From the NCBI RefSeq assembly GCF_021018805.1, contig NC_086254.1, positions 26,721,300 through 26,785,299 on the forward strand: 64,000 bases of DNA. The letters run 5' to 3'. This DNA is from Prinia subflava (lineage: Eukaryota; Chordata; Aves; Passeriformes; Cisticolidae). The position numbers and the translations under genes are program-made. Positions 11,301-30,700 of the stretch are shown one piece after another (positions within the stretch are counted from its first letter, which is position 1; every line of letters begins with the position of its first letter). Below the pieces are notes generated by a model. It searched no databases, was not told the origin of the DNA, and saw only the letters and a list, made by a program, of their open reading frames with translations.

Positions 11301-14300
11301 GCTCTGGGTGCTTGCTTCTATGTGTAAAACCTTTAAAGAAGGTTGAGTGGAGATACCAGACTGACCATCCTCAGAGCAGGGTGACCAGGTGCAGCCTGCA
11401 TTTAAAGATAATTAGTTTCATCTGGTTTTAGCTTAAGCATGTATGCTTGTGTTGGCATGAAGCTTTTTACTTACTCTCTGCTTTTAGCCATCTATCTGTA
11501 CATAATTTCTCAATAGTCTGGCTAAACTTTGAAACTTTCTCATGTTAAACTTGCACATCAGCTTTGTCCTACTCAATAATCCTTAGGATATGTCTGTCTT
11601 CCTTGCAAGTTTTCCAGGTGTACATTAACTGGGAACCTGCATGATGTAACCTACTGGGTATATCTCATGTGGACTTGGGTGACCCAGAAGTGTCAGTGGC
11701 TTGGTTTGTGTGAACTCTTCAGCTTTTCACTTTTCTTGCTCTTTTAATATATTCAGTTAAAGTTTGCTTCCAAGCAGTTCTTATGCATAACTACATGAAC
11801 CTGTAGCACTCCAAACCTTCTAATTAAACCTAGAATGCAGTGTTTCTTCTGAGTACTGAAGACTGTCACTTTTTAATATAATTGGTGTAAGGTATACCAA
11901 ACCATGAAAAGTATTTACATGTTTTGTAGTGTGAATAAATAAGCCTGGATGGAAGAGCAACAGAAGTCTTGGTAACACTTTGGCCTTGACCAAGAAGGAA
12001 TTTAAAAGGGTAACTTTGAGATCCTGGTCTGGTTTCAGGTTTTCTTTGTCTGAAAGCTCTAACAATAAGCAATGAAGTTGAAGGACTTCTAAAAGCGGCT
12101 TACAAAAGGGGATATAGCTGAGGTGCTTAAGTTTTTGCTGCAAAACCTTTTTGACAAAGTGGGGAAATTTTCTTGAACATTTTCAAAATGATGAATTTTT
12201 GTTTCAGATTTAAAGTTATCACATAAATTGAAATCCTGCATAACTTAGAAATTAGATTTTGGTATAAACTGTCTGAGAGATTGACTTGGCTTGGTTGTTT
12301 AATGTTTGTCTAACTTGATTTAAGAAATAAATGGGTATATTTCCTGAAACTGAGGCTCTGGATGTGAGAGCCATGACTTGTATGGCAGTGGTGCCTTACC
12401 TGGTGCCACTTAGCCTGTAATGATGCACTCTCAAGGCTTTGAGTCATTCTTGACCAAACGGTTTCTCCCTAGAAGTGGGCAGGGTTTGAGTGGCGTTGGC
12501 GCGCTTTCCAAGGGGCACTCAGTCATTGGGATCTTTTCCAGGTGCTGGCTTTCCTTCTGTTCACCCAGTCCGCAAAAGCCCCATGGTGGAGCAGGCTGTC
12601 CAGACTGGCCCCGTTGACAGCATGAACTCCCAAAAGCTGCCCCCAGTGAAGGTGACCCCGGGGATCCCGCGCAGCGCACGGCAGGTCCCGCCGGCCAACA
12701 GCAAAGCCAGCGGTACGTACACACCCCTCCAGCCTGGAGCAGCCTTCCAACGTGCCCTGCAGCACTGAGCTGCCTGGGGATGGTTCTTGTGCTCTTTTAA
12801 AGTTTATCCTTCTTGTTCAGTAGATACAGTTCAGGCAGCACCTGTGCAAACCCAAGGACAGGTGAATGATGAAAACAGAAGACCTCAAAGGAGAAGATCG
12901 GGTAGGTTAAGCTGATGCTAAACAGTCACAACAGCCTGTGAAGGCAAGTGGTGTTAACTTCAGTGAAGGATTAACTGACAGAAGATGGAGAGAGAGCTTT
13001 GGGCATCCAGAGATGCTCCCTAACACAACAGCTTCTGGAGTTGCAGAAGTTCAGAACATTCCAGGGACAGAGTTCTAGCGCCTTTTCTAGGAAGCTGAAG
13101 GTATGTCATAAAAATCAATGCTGTGACTTGGCAGCAGCAACTGGATTTCTCTGAAACCTCAAGTATTTTTACTGGGAGAGGCAACCTGTTTGAGACTTCC
13201 CAGAGCTTTTATAACAGAGAGGAACTGTGGAACACTCACCTCCATAGAACAGAATTCTTATTTTAAAGTGGCAGTACAAACATGGGTCAGAAGAAAGTGA
13301 AATTCAAAGATGTTTCTGCCCAAGTAAAATGAGAAAAGACAGAAAACAATACTTCAGACTCTCAGGTCTTCAAATTAATGAGTGTGTAGAATGGGTTATA
13401 ACTTTTCCAAAAAGGAGTGGATAGCATCTCAGTTGGAAACCAGGAACTAGGCAGCAGTACAAGCTCCCTTTGTGGGTAGATGAGTATTTTGCTGGATTTT
13501 CTGAGATCTCCTCTTTGCCATCACGACAGGTTTTAGGCTAATTACAGTGCTGTGTTTGCAGGTGAAGAGCAGACAGGAAAGATCATTTTCCCCACCTCCC
13601 TCAGCTTTTCTTGCTGTAGTGCTTGTTCTGACTTCCTCTCTGCACACTGGAAGGAAAGTTGGGTGCACTCTTAGTGGTAAGATTGACATCCAGGAATGCT
13701 GCTCAGAAAGTTAAAGTGTTGCTGTAATGTGTCTTCTACAGAAGTTGCTTTCAAAGAGGTGTGGCCTAACCACAGGACTGGAAGCCAGAAACTCCTGAGT
13801 TCTATCCCTGGTTTCCTCTGGTCTTGAGCAAGTCATGTAACCTCCCTGTGCGTTACCAAGTGTTTAAACTCTCCTGCTTTCAGGAAACAGGAGAACCAGA
13901 AACCGTTCTAGAGGACAAAACAGACCAACTACTGTGAAGGAAAATACAATAAAGTTTGAAGGTGACTTTGACTTTGAAAGTGCAAACGCACAGTTCAACA
14001 GAGAGGAACTTGATAAAGAATTCAAGAAGAAACTAAACTTTAAAGGTTTGTGCCTTCATTAATTATGAATTGCTGAGCTAGTGGTAAACACTGCATAGAC
14101 AAACTGGTTCTGAAAAACTGTATGATTACATCTCAAATCTTGTTTGAGAGAGCAAGAGAACAGATGGCTCTGCAGTGTGTGCCTCAAGGAAGTGTAATAC
14201 ATTTCATTATCTTCAGATGACAAAGCAGAGACGGGGGAAGAAAAAGGAGACCCTGGAGTGGCAACCCAAAACAATGATGGTAATGCAGAGGAGGACCTGC

Positions 14301-15209
14301 TGGGGCCCAACTGCTATTATGATAAATCCAAGTCTTTCTTTGACAACATTTCTTCAGAACTGAAATCTAGGTGAGTGTTTTCTAAAAGCTTGGTTTTTAA
14401 ATGGAATTTTAGGCATAAAATTTCAGACATAATCTATGTGACATGGTTTAATTATTTAAAAATTTTAGAGTAGACTTTAGACAGGGAATATTGCCATGCA
14501 TTTGGTATCTCACAAGTGATGTGAACCAAGCTTCATGCAGTGGGCTCAAACAAAAAGCATTTCAGCTGATATGATACACTTGCCTAAACTATGATAGAGG
14601 AGTTTCCATTTCTGTTTCCCAGGACTGACTTTGAACCCATTGATTTTTAAACAAATTCCTTATCTGGCTTGTGGGAGAGGAGGCGTCAGGGTCATGCTGT
14701 CCTGAAGGTGCAGCTGGCAGACAGGAGTGAGCTAAGCCTGGAGCTGGGGCAGAGAGGTCAGCTCTGGCTGTGGAAGTGCTTTAGGTTAAATGTTGGGAAT
14801 GAGAAGGGAAAGCTTCAACTTTCACTGCCACCACTGATGCTATCAATGCCTGGAGAAATGAGACATCCCTTTAGTGTCAGCATGAGGGATTCCCTGAGCT
14901 CTGTGGCTGCAGAGGGATGGGGTTAGAGTGTGTACACTGCAGTGCAGCTCAACAAAATCAGGGGTTTGAGGCTTCCTCTCTAAGGGAGCTGGTGGCTCTT
15001 TAATGTTTGTGTTCCACCTGAAGTCAGCCTTGTTCAGTTCCAGGCGCACCACGTGGGCTGAGGAAAGGAAGCTCAATACAGAGACGTTTGGAGTGTCTGG
15101 ACGGTTCCTGCGTGGCCGCAGCTTTCGAGGTGGATTTCGAGGTGGAAGAGGGAGTGGAGCAGCGAGGAGAAACCAAACCACTCACAGAGCTGGTACTGGC
15201 AGAGTGTAA
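5371..15209 (+). CDS. LSM14B: LSM14 homolog B, mRNP / P-body RNA-binding protein
   Basis: Coding exons: 5371-5491, 9555-9718, 10061-10196, 10650-10766, 12542-12712, 12821-12901, 13884-14045, 14217-14370 and 15038-15209. All have GT-AG borders and joining phases, giving 425 aa, or 386 aa if the 117-nt fourth exon is skipped (human about 385). Residues 1 to about 80 are an Sm-like LSm14 domain, with the family motif [13 protein letters not shown] at the exon 1/2 join. The C-terminal half has the DFDF box (about 291-294 of the long form), the FFD box ([15 protein letters not shown], about 349-363), the TFG box (ending about 387) and an RGG-rich tail. The family binds mRNA and DDX6/4E-T-type repressors and stores or silences mRNAs in P-bodies; LSM14B is important in oocytes. 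[13 protein letters not shown] and the RTGRV-type C-terminus fit LSM14B rather than LSM14A. Intron 1 is the longest (4 kb). Confidence 0.97.
7205..7300 (-). repeat. Possible old CR1 LINE 3'-end remnant in LSM14B intron 1
   Basis: The stretch starting TTGAAAGAGACCTTGGGAAG is similar in order to the reverse complement of the avian CR1 3' end (TTGGAAGGGACCT..., followed by a CCAACC-like block). It is short and highly diverged, so the call is tentative. Confidence 0.4.
10650..10766 (+). CDS. LSM14B: LSM14B exon 4, in-frame Ser/Pro-rich exon, probable cassette
   Basis: This 117-nt exon (39 codons) is flanked by a strong pyrimidine-rich acceptor and a GGTAAC donor. Both junctions are phase 1, so inclusion or skipping keeps the frame. 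It encodes a low-complexity segment (about 140-179) beginning [16 protein letters not shown] and continuing with SP and SQ-like sites. The LSM14B protein I recall runs straight from the exon 3 sequence (AASLGLG) to the exon 5 sequence (AGFPS), so this is most likely an alternative exon lengthening the linker between the LSm and FDF domains. Its clean frame, with no stop between good splice sites, argues against chance. Confidence 0.8.
13761..13859 (+). repeat. Ancient MIR/CORE-SINE-like element in LSM14B intron 6
   Basis: The sequence follows the MIR consensus in order: a GGAAGCCAGA block, then GAGTTCTATCCCTGG (MIR GGGTTCGAATCCCGG), then CTTGAGCAAGTCATGTAACC (MIR CTTGGGCAAGTTACTTAACC), then TCCCTGTGCG (MIR TCTCTGTGCC). 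It ends 24 nt before exon 7. Such copies are old amniote-wide insertions. Confidence 0.75.
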
Positions 15210-16865
15210 CTTCAGAGGCAAGTGCTCTAACAGGAGTAAATACTCTCTCTGAGCCAGGTTGTCTCTTACTCCTTGCCTGAACTGTCTGTGCAGCCTGTTT
15301 CACCCTCCAGTCTCATGGCTATGTAAGAGTTGTTCCTTGTTGGATCTGATTGATATTTCTAAAGGGTAGGAGATAGGAGTGGTTTAACATGCTGATTGTT
15401 CTATTGATTTCTTGGTCTCACCTGTCTGAGAAAAGGCTCAGCTCAAGCAAACAGCTTTTGGTTTCTAACTAAGCATTTCAGCTGATAGAGGGGTGTGAGC
15501 TTTGCTATTTTTGTTCCTGGGAGAAGAACCCCATAATATCAAATCTGATTCTACCTTTTTTCTGAATAGGTTCAAACTTCTCACCTGAGAGGATGAAACT
15601 GTATATAGAAAGAAAACAACCAACTGCTGCACTAACGTGGGAAAATGGTTCATATTGTTTACTGTCTCAGCTCAAGTGACAGAATTTCATGTACTACTGC
15701 TTATATTTTGGACTTACTTTGGACCAGCCACTGTCCGCTGGAATATTTTTTGGAAGAGGGAATGTGTTCAGGGGTACCTTCTTCAGGGTGTCTTTTCTTT
15801 TTGTTTGTGTTTTTCAAGTGCAGACTAACTTACATGGTTCTTCTTTCTGGGTCTCTCAAGGCTGCTATAGTCTAAGCTTAAAGTCAGACTCCTTTTCTGA
15901 ACCCTGGAGAAGAGAAATCATGCTGTTTTAACACGGAACCAAAGCTCACTTGAAACAAACCAGCTATAATTTGTTTGTTCTGAGTTAACCAAATGGATCC
16001 TTTGGTGCTGCTGGTCTCACGGATCTCGGCAGCAGGTGTGAAGTAGCACTTGGTATCTGGAGAAATGGATTCCTGGTGCTGAGGAGTTGTGTATATTGTC
16101 ACTTGGGAATACTGGAGTGTTGATCATGTAGTAGTGTTTGACTGTACAGCTGTTTGTGCGCTGGTGCTGGGCTGGAGGTACCGCAGGACCGTGGCTCTGC
16201 CTTGAGCTGAAGGCTGGGAGTGCCTGGGGCTTGGAGCTCCTGGCTGGAGCGTGGGGACGCCACGTGGGATGGGAGCAGTGACTGTCCCCACTCGTGTGCA
16301 GAGCTTTTGGCAGTAGTGACTGTCTGGGAAGGACACCTGAAGCTCTGACTTGTTTGCCTCGGTTTGTACCTCGCTGGAGGCAGCACCAAATGCAAACAGT
16401 TCTCTGTACTCTGTAGACTGTGGTGGAACTCGTTGGAATGTTTTCATTCAATTAGGGATGGGAGACCATATAATGAAGCTTAACAGATGGGCATGTTTAA
16501 TTTCTTTCCTCTATACCCCCATACTGTAAATAGTTTAGTTGTTTTCTTTTGTTTTTAAAAATCTGTATGTGGGGAGAGGGCTGGGAGGGAGGGGTTACCT
16601 TTGTTTGCATGAATAAGTGGGTTAAATTGCTATAGGCATGTGTCCCGTTTTTGGTTGGTAGGGAATTTTGTTAAAAAAAAGCACCTTGACGACTGAACCC
16701 CTTACATAGCTCAAGTTTTTTTAGTTATGCATTGACCTAGGTTACTGTAAAAGCTTGGATTTATTTTTGTAGGACTTTATTGCTGAGAATTAGAACATAG
16801 CAGTGGGGCTGCTCTTTGGAGTAATGTAAATTGTAATTATAATAAACATGTAAATGTTTAATGTG
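15210..16865 (+). other. LSM14B: LSM14B 3' UTR
   Basis: About 1.65 kb lies between the LSM14B stop codon and the first canonical AATAAA on this strand. No competing open frame or splice-linked coding segment is seen. T-rich and GT-rich stretches near 16540-16650 are typical of a 3' UTR. The exact cleavage site is inferred. Confidence 0.7.
16841..16846 (+). terminator. LSM14B: Poly(A) signal of LSM14B
   Basis: AATAAA follows a TGTAATTAT context and is followed within 30 nt by a T/G-rich stretch (GTTTAATGTGTCCC). It is the first full hexamer downstream of the LSM14B stop codon. Confidence 0.7.
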
Positions 16866-16869
16866 TCCC

Positions 16870-18360
16870 TCCACCTCTGTTCTATACATATCCCAGAGCT
16901 CCATACCATCACTCCTACAACTCCTCTGGTGCCTGTCCTTGCAGGGCTCCCATCCAAGCTGGAGAAAACCTGGAAGTGTTACACTTTCCACTGTGTTGGA
17001 AAAAAGAGCTGAAACACCCTAATCCAGGCACTGCACGTTGTACTGTTGCTCTGGTTCCTGTGCTGGGACTCAGCCTGATGCGGGTTTTGTTACTCCAGCC
17101 TTGCAGAGGGAGGGCCTGGGCTGGTGGGGTTCCCCTGGAGCCTGTCAGGAGCCTGTGCTGCTGTTGTAGGGCCTGGCTCACCCCTCTGAGCTGGAGTGCG
17201 CTGAAACGGCTCACTCAGAGCTGCTCCACCTCTAATTTCTCTGCTGGCAAAGCAGTTGCTGTAGCTCGAAGTGTGGAGATGGAATTGCACTGCCCTGGCA
17301 GAGGATGGGATGAGAAACCCTCATTGCTCCTATGTAATCACCATTACTGACATGTAACTGTGCCTTTCTATTTGAGTGGGATCAATTCCCTTGTTCTACA
17401 GTAAAGCTTCAGCTCCCAGGCATAAGCACATCCTTGTCACTGCTGAAGTTTGTGCCCCAGCCTCTGAGCCAAGCGCTGATGTCCAGGAGCAGAGGGGCCT
17501 GGGGGCTGTGGCTCAGAAGCCCCTCTGCCCCAGGAGCACTGCGGGCTCAGCTGCAGCCCTGGCACCTTCCCCATGGAAAACTCCCAGTGTGGGGAACAAT
17601 TGGAGTGACTTGAGCAGGGAACTAAGTACAGCTCTTTTGACTTCAACCTTCCAGCCCAGGGGCTGATAAATTAAACAATCTGGTGTTCCAGGACCACACT
17701 TCCTCTGGCTCATGCGGTCTAATGTGTCCCTGAGCAGCAGCAGCAGCACTGCTGCTTCCCTGTCCTTGACTCCCGTGGGATCCTCTGCCCACACTCCGCT
17801 GGGCAGCGTTTCCCTGTAAACAGCTCCAGGTGTGAGAGTGATACAAGTGAGGAAACTTTTGCAATAAAGGGGCAGCTGTTCCTATTGCTTCAAATACTGA
17901 GACTTGAGAGTATGAGCTCAGGTGGGGAGAGGCCTGAGGCTCCTCTGAAATGAGGAAACAGCTCAAACCAACTCCTGGGGTAAGAGGCAGAGAGGAAGCA
18001 TGAGGGCAAATACCAATGGAGAAACTGGAGAAGAGCTTCAACTCTGTTGTACATAACACTTGCTAGTTGTTGTTTAGCTCCTGGTGTATGAATCCCCCCC
18101 CAGAGAATCTGCAACCCCAACTCTGTATTAGTTACGTTGAGCCCATAACACAACCCCCAAAACAGCTGCTTAAGGTAAAAGAAAAGGGACATGCTGAGAA
18201 CTGAGTGCAGAAAAGAACCATTAAACAAAGTGAGGTGTCCAGGGGAAAAAAAAATGCAAGCCAAGTCTCTGTCCTTTAATGGGTCACTGCTGCTGCTCTG
18301 TAGCAAACCAAATCATCCTGGGTAATTAAAATCCAAGGAACAGACAGGTTTTTTTTTAAA
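16870..18360. other. Spacer between convergent LSM14B and PSMA7 3' ends
   Basis: About 1.5 kb separates the two predicted poly(A) sites. Open frames on both strands overlap and match nothing I recognise. A CAATAAAG on the plus strand at about 17860 could be a distal LSM14B poly(A) signal. A short CAG/CAGCAG run occurs near 17737. No repeat family is identified. Confidence 0.55.
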
Positions 18361-18387
18361 TAACAGCTTTAAAAAAAAATCAGTAGG

Positions 18388-18393
18388 TTTATT
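18388..18393 (-). terminator. PSMA7: Poly(A) signal of PSMA7
   Basis: TTTATT on the plus strand reads AATAAA on the minus strand, 110 nt after the PSMA7 stop codon. It gives a short 3' UTR, as is usual for this gene. Confidence 0.75.
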
Positions 18394-18502
18394 GTAGGTC
18401 TCAAGAGAGCACAGTATGAGTAACTGGAATGCCTACATGTCTATACAGAATAACCCATCACTTGAATTAAAAAGAAACAGCTAAGCAGGTGCATTTCATT
18501 CA

Positions 18503-24720
<6,218 letters not shown>

Positions 24721-24788
24721 GGCCAGATAATAACAATATTATTAGAGCCTGGAACCGATATATTATAGACACATAAAACACCCCCACC

Positions 24789-27700
24789 ATGTCGGTTGCC
24801 TTTGCTTCTGCTCGCCCAAGAGGCAAAGGGGAGGTCACCCAGCAAACTATCCAGAAGGTAAAAGAGCATGCTTTTATACAGACAATTTTAGACATTTATT
24901 CCGTCCATGCTCCTGCAGCTGGAGGCTGATTTCTAGGGCGATCAGGAAAACTCGTGAATTTGCGAGGGCTGCAGAGATGGACAGCTGGAGAGAGAGAGGT
25001 GGGGGAAGGAGGAGGAGGAGGAGGAGGTGGAACAAAGCAAAGGTGTTCAGATCGCTGCAAAGAGAGCGAGAGAAGGACGTAGGGAATAAAATCGGGATGG
25101 TACATTATCCCTGCTGCTCGCCAAGGGGAAACGCTGCCAAGCATACATTGGGAAACGGCAATAAAATTTGCAAATATGCTATTAATTTATGATGGTATGT
25201 CAGCTTCTGGCCCCCAAAGAAGCCAACCTAAAAAAATGAATTGACATAAAATACTGAATTTGCAAGGGTTTTCTTTTGTATCTGGATGCAGAATTTTAAT
25301 CTCTCAGAAGATAGAGGGAGCAGCAGCCACTGGTATTTTTCCTAAACTATTATTATTGTTTTTGTGATGTGTTTATTGATGTTTAATGACAAACAAAGGT
25401 TTTGAAAGATTTTCTCTGGAGAGGAGATCCCCACATGGGTCTTCGTGTGGAAGCCGAATCAGAGGGTGCCGAGTTGGGAAGTTATTGTTTCCTATTTCCC
25501 AGGGCTGGCAGCAGGGACAAGCAGAGCCTGGCACCCTTCCTCCTGCAGAAGGTGACGGTCAGGAACGAGCCTGGAAATGCCAATAAAGAACGTGCATGCT
25601 TTTACTGTCAGTGCTGTCTGTCAATTGTACTTTTTCCTGTAATTCTGCTGTTCCACACAGCTCAGGTGTTGTCCCCGCGGTGTGGTGGCAGCCAGGTGTG
25701 AGCTCTGTGCGGTCCCTTCGCTGAGAGTGACCAGTGCAGAAGTGCCACTGCCGACACAGCAATTACCCTGTCACCAGGGGTTGTGCAGCCAAGCCGTGAT
25801 CTGGTGCCAATTTATGACTTCTAGGGCGAAAAAATCCCCTCGGTGGCAGCGTGTGACCGAGCAGGGATGAAGGCAGAACAAACTGCCACGAGGGAGGCTG
25901 GAGAGATGACTTGCATCTCAGGAGACTCTTTGGAAACATCCCATTTTGTGGAGCTCTTGCAGCACGTGGTGTTGTGAACCAATTCATTTTAAAGACTGAA
26001 ATATTTCAGACTCGATGAATAAGTTTTCCTTGAACCTCCAAATAGTTGGAATTATTTCGTAATTCAGATAGTTTGTAACCAAAATTACCCACAGACAAAG
26101 GGCAGATAAAGTGTCTTCTGTTCGATTTTCAAGCCCTTTTCTTTTTGCACGTTCATAAACTTCATGGAAGCTTCAAAATGTTCTTTCTTTGAAAATAATG
26201 AGTGCAACCATTTCCCATCTCAGGTGCATTTGCTGGGAGGTTACTTTGGGACTGTTCATCAGTGCTGGGCTGTTGGGAGTGATTTTATTTTTGACAAACA
26301 GCAATGCTGAGGAAGAGACTTGCAGGCACAGGAACTGGATGGGATTTATGGTCAAAGATGGAAATGGAGCAGAGAGAGCAGGAGAAAGAAAACACCTCCA
26401 AAAATCCTCATTGAAGTGAGCTTTTGAGAACATATACAAATTTCAAAGAAAATAATTTCTTCTTTGCATTAGTAGTATAGAAGCAGCTTATTTTTATTTA
26501 TTAACCCAATTGTAATAGTCTTTCAAAGCTGTTCTTATCCCAGTATCAAATATTTCTAAAATACATTTCACATGGAGGAAGTTAGAGCTTTTGGCAATGG
26601 AGTAGTGGTGGTGCTCCTCTAAAATAGTTCACCAAACAGCATTTCCAGGGCAGTAAAATTCAGTTCTGAACCAGAAATGGTTCTTTCCTCAAGAGCTCTC
26701 CTGCCCTGATGACACAGTGGTTCAAGGGCCCAGTCTTGCAAGCACTTGATAGCACTGGTATCTACAAGCTCTATTATGCCAGAGGCAAATCTAATTTTCT
26801 ACATGCTGGTTTTTTTTTTTTATTTTATTCATTCACCTGGAGAAAGTGAGCTGCATTCACAAGAAATCTGGGGGAAAGAGACAAACCAATGTATCTGAAA
26901 TTTCAAAACAAATCAAAGGATATTTAAAGCTTTTAATCATATCATGAGTGAATTGAATAAAAGTAAGGACATATTGGGATGTAATTATCTTAAACTTGGT
27001 TTCAGTAGCTGCAGTGATGCAAAATTTACACTTCATCAGCTGTCAGCACACTCTAGTCCTGGGAAAATGAGTAGATTTAATTGTTAGAAAGTTTTGTTTC
27101 TTACTTAAAAGTAGGCATATTAACAATATGTGATGTTTTGGAAAGGGTTGGGTAGTATTTTAGGATGAGGCAGAGATAACTCATAGTGAAAGTGTTTTCC
27201 TTCTTCAGCATCAGAATTTATCTGCAATTTAAGGAACAAAGTAAGTCCATTCATTCTTCTGTATGGGTGTTTCAAGGAACTACTTTAAAGATAACTGTGC
27301 ATAAATGAATCAACCTTGTGGCTCAATAAAGTCACATGTAAATAATTTACAATAGCCAAGGGAACAAAACTGCACAGAACACCATCCAGTGCCAAGGAGG
27401 GTGGAGGATCACAAAAATACAGGATTTCTATATAATTCTCATAGTAACATGTTTTGGTCCTATTTCTTTTATGCAGATGCTAGATGAAAATCACCACCTA
27501 ATACAATGTATTATGGATTATCAGAGCAAGGGGAAAACTGCAGAATGTACTCAGTGAGTATTACAAATTCAGAGTTTGTTAGAAATGTTTCCCCAAGTCT
27601 GACTCTTCCCTTTACTCAGTGGCACAGCTGTTGGTTTGCTCTTGGAAACACTCCTGTTTCTTTTTAGGAGCTTTCCCAGTTCATGGAGAACTGTGAAGAA

Positions 27701-30700
27701 GCATAAATTGTTCTGGTGGTGCTTACTTGAGTAAACACTCTAGTTAGAGTACTCTTGAAAAAAAATCATGTTCTTCTCAGCTTGCTGGCAGGGAAAACAG
27801 GTTTTGGGCTTTGGAGTTCTGGAATTTCATTCCTATCAGGGCCCTTGTTAGACAGAGAAAGGAAAAGTGTCTGATTGTTGGAGCAGCTGACTGAGGGTCA
27901 GCTCTCAAAGATTGAGGTCCCATCTCCACAGTTCAAAGTGCTGTCAAAGGAGGGTGTATTTTACCTCTCCCTTCCCCCAAGTTTATCCTTTTGTAAAAGA
28001 GGTGTTGAGCACACTGATCCTTGATGGGAAACAGCACAGACACTGTCATTGCTACTGCTGTTTATCAGGACAGATTAAAAATGGGCTAAGGTAATTTAAC
28101 TAACCATTTGTAAATAGGGGGGGCATGGAAAAGAGAAAGACTTGGCATTTTGTGTATTGTTAACCCTTTCCAAATAAGCCCTACTTCTTATTCTGTAGAT
28201 ACCAACAAATCTTGCACAGAAACCTGGTTTACTTGGCAACAATAGCAGACTCTAACCAGAATATGCAGTCCCTGCTTCCTGCTGTAAGTACCAGTATGAT
28301 TACTGTAACTAATAATAATTATTATAACTAATACCACAGTTATTTCCCTCAGATACTTTAGCTAAGCCAGAGGGAAATGTTCTTTGATTCTGTCACTGAT
28401 CACTATAAATGAAATGTTTTTTAGTATTTTTCCAGCTAAAAGTTTTGAAGTGGTCAGGTAGCCCACCAAACAAATTAGAAGTTACTTTTACTGTGTTTAA
28501 ATTATGTTCTTTGGGACATTGGTGTTAATCTCTGCCCCACAGCTCAATGTGGGGTGTGATGCAGTGGCACAGATCTGAACAGCTCCATTTGTTCCAGATT
28601 CACTATTCTTACCTGTTCTTCCTGTGTTCTTTACTTGGGGAAAAAAAATGCTGCTGTTTTATGCCAAAAACCTAATTCAACGCTCAGGCATTGGTTTGTC
28701 TTTACACACGTTGTTATTCTTGCTCAGTGGATTGATTTGGGAACTCCCACACATAACACAAACTGCAGCATAGCTTGGCAAAGGTCAATCTGTCACCACA
28801 CTCCTGTGTTGTCTTTGCTAATGCATTCCCCGCAGTGGTTGTGTTTGGAAATCCATGTGAGTGTGGAGGAACGAGCCACACTCTGTGACAAACACAATTT
28901 CAAACCCTTCACTGTGCTGCTGCCTGTCAGCTGCTCTGTCATGCTCAGTGTCATTCACACTGAGGAGTCAAACCAAGAAAGGTTTACCCGAAAAGCAAAG
29001 GAAACGCATTCAGCCCAGGCAGTTTTTACTCGTAGTCAGGCTAATTTGGGGGCTGCTATTTTTCTAATTTAAAACCTAACCAAAAATTTTGCTTCTCCTC
29101 CTTGTTGTTTCGCAGCCACCAACGCAAAATATAAACTTGGGCCCGGGAGGGATGAGTCAGAGCGCATCCAACCAATCCCTCCACTCCCAGAGCAATCTCA
29201 GCGATGCCATCGGGACCGGCCTTCCTCCTTCCTCCCTCATGCAGAGTCAGATTAGCAATGGTGAGCTCTGGTCCCCTTTGTGCTGCTTTGCTGTTGCCTG
29301 GCAACAAGATCATTAATGCAGAATATACTTAGAGAGCTGGAAAAGACCTCTCCTAACTCACCTTTCAGGCATATGGGGATTTCAGGCACATGCTGAAATC
29401 ACCACAAAATGGCTACAGGCAGGGATGATGCTGAGTGCTTTGTGTTTCTGCAGGGGAAATTTAAAAAAAAATTAAAAAATGCGTGATGAAAATCACTGAA
29501 TAGAGATGCATCCAAGTTTTTAGTAAAAATTATATGATGCAGTATTTCTCTCAAGGAATTGGTGAGGCTGGCTGGGGTAAAATGGAATTGCTTGCATGAC
29601 TAACCACACAACCAAGCCTTCAGACTGCAAACACCTTCCAGGATACATTTCTCCTTACAAATCATTTGGTGTTGCATCAGTCTTTGTCCTCTACAGAAGC
29701 TTGCAGAGATTGTACTACAGTCAAAGAATTTGCACAGACATTTAATATTAATAAGATAATATAATCTATTTGGTTTTGTTCATGCAACTAAATAACTGAA
29801 TAACAATTTTTAATATGTGCATTTTATATTATGAATAATCTGTTTATTTTGTAGATCATAGTTATTCAGTCAGTTCTTGTTTCTGTGGGTGTCTCCCAGA
29901 GTGACAGAGAGCAAAACCAGTTTCTATAAATAAAAATATCTGATTGTAAAATCACAGATCTTAGCAAGGGGGCTCAAGAGCAGACACAAGCCATGAAATT
30001 ATTTCTGAGTATTTAAAAATCCCTTTGTGGTCAAGCCTATAGTGCCTTTTAAATGAATGGATAAGGGACCTGTTTTAAACAGCTACAACTTGTAAAGTAA
30101 ACTTACTAAATTTTTCAGGGCCTTTGTTTTGAAAGATTTAATGCTGAGTATGAATAATATAGAAAGTCAGTCAAAACATTGTTTTGTGTTATTCAGAACA
30201 GACATTTTCAGTGCTACTGTTGTTGGTTTTCTGATTTGCTCCCCAGCCTCCTCCAGATCTTTTTAGTAATTTGCTGCTGATTGAAAGAACCACACTGGAA
30301 GTCTTGAGGACCGGACTCATCCACGTATTTTCCCTTACAATCACAAATTAGCCAACCTTTTTTTTTTTTCTTCTTTTAAACAAGGCCGAGAATCTCTAAT
30401 TTTTCCCATGCAAATAAGGCAAGGTTTACCAACACTGGTTGCACTCCATCCCTCACTCAAGGCAGCTGCTATCTCCATTCACACACTGTGTGACCTTGTG
30501 TTGCACAAGGATCAGTTTTACAACTTAAACAAACTAGAGCAAAACACAGAGATAATTTTCTGTAGCAGCATTTTGACCCAGCTTCACTGATTTCAGGAGA
30601 GCTGGCTCTGTTTGTCTCTTCTTGAAACTGCTGCTTGCATCTCTTCATCAGAGGAAAATACAATTTACAGCAAATGTTTTCATGTTGATATCTGTGAAAA

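Noticed and set aside
28635..29072. 145-codon plus-strand ORF in SS18L1 intron 3
   Set aside because: It has no recognisable domain, lies wholly in the intron and overlaps another frame; it looks like chance.
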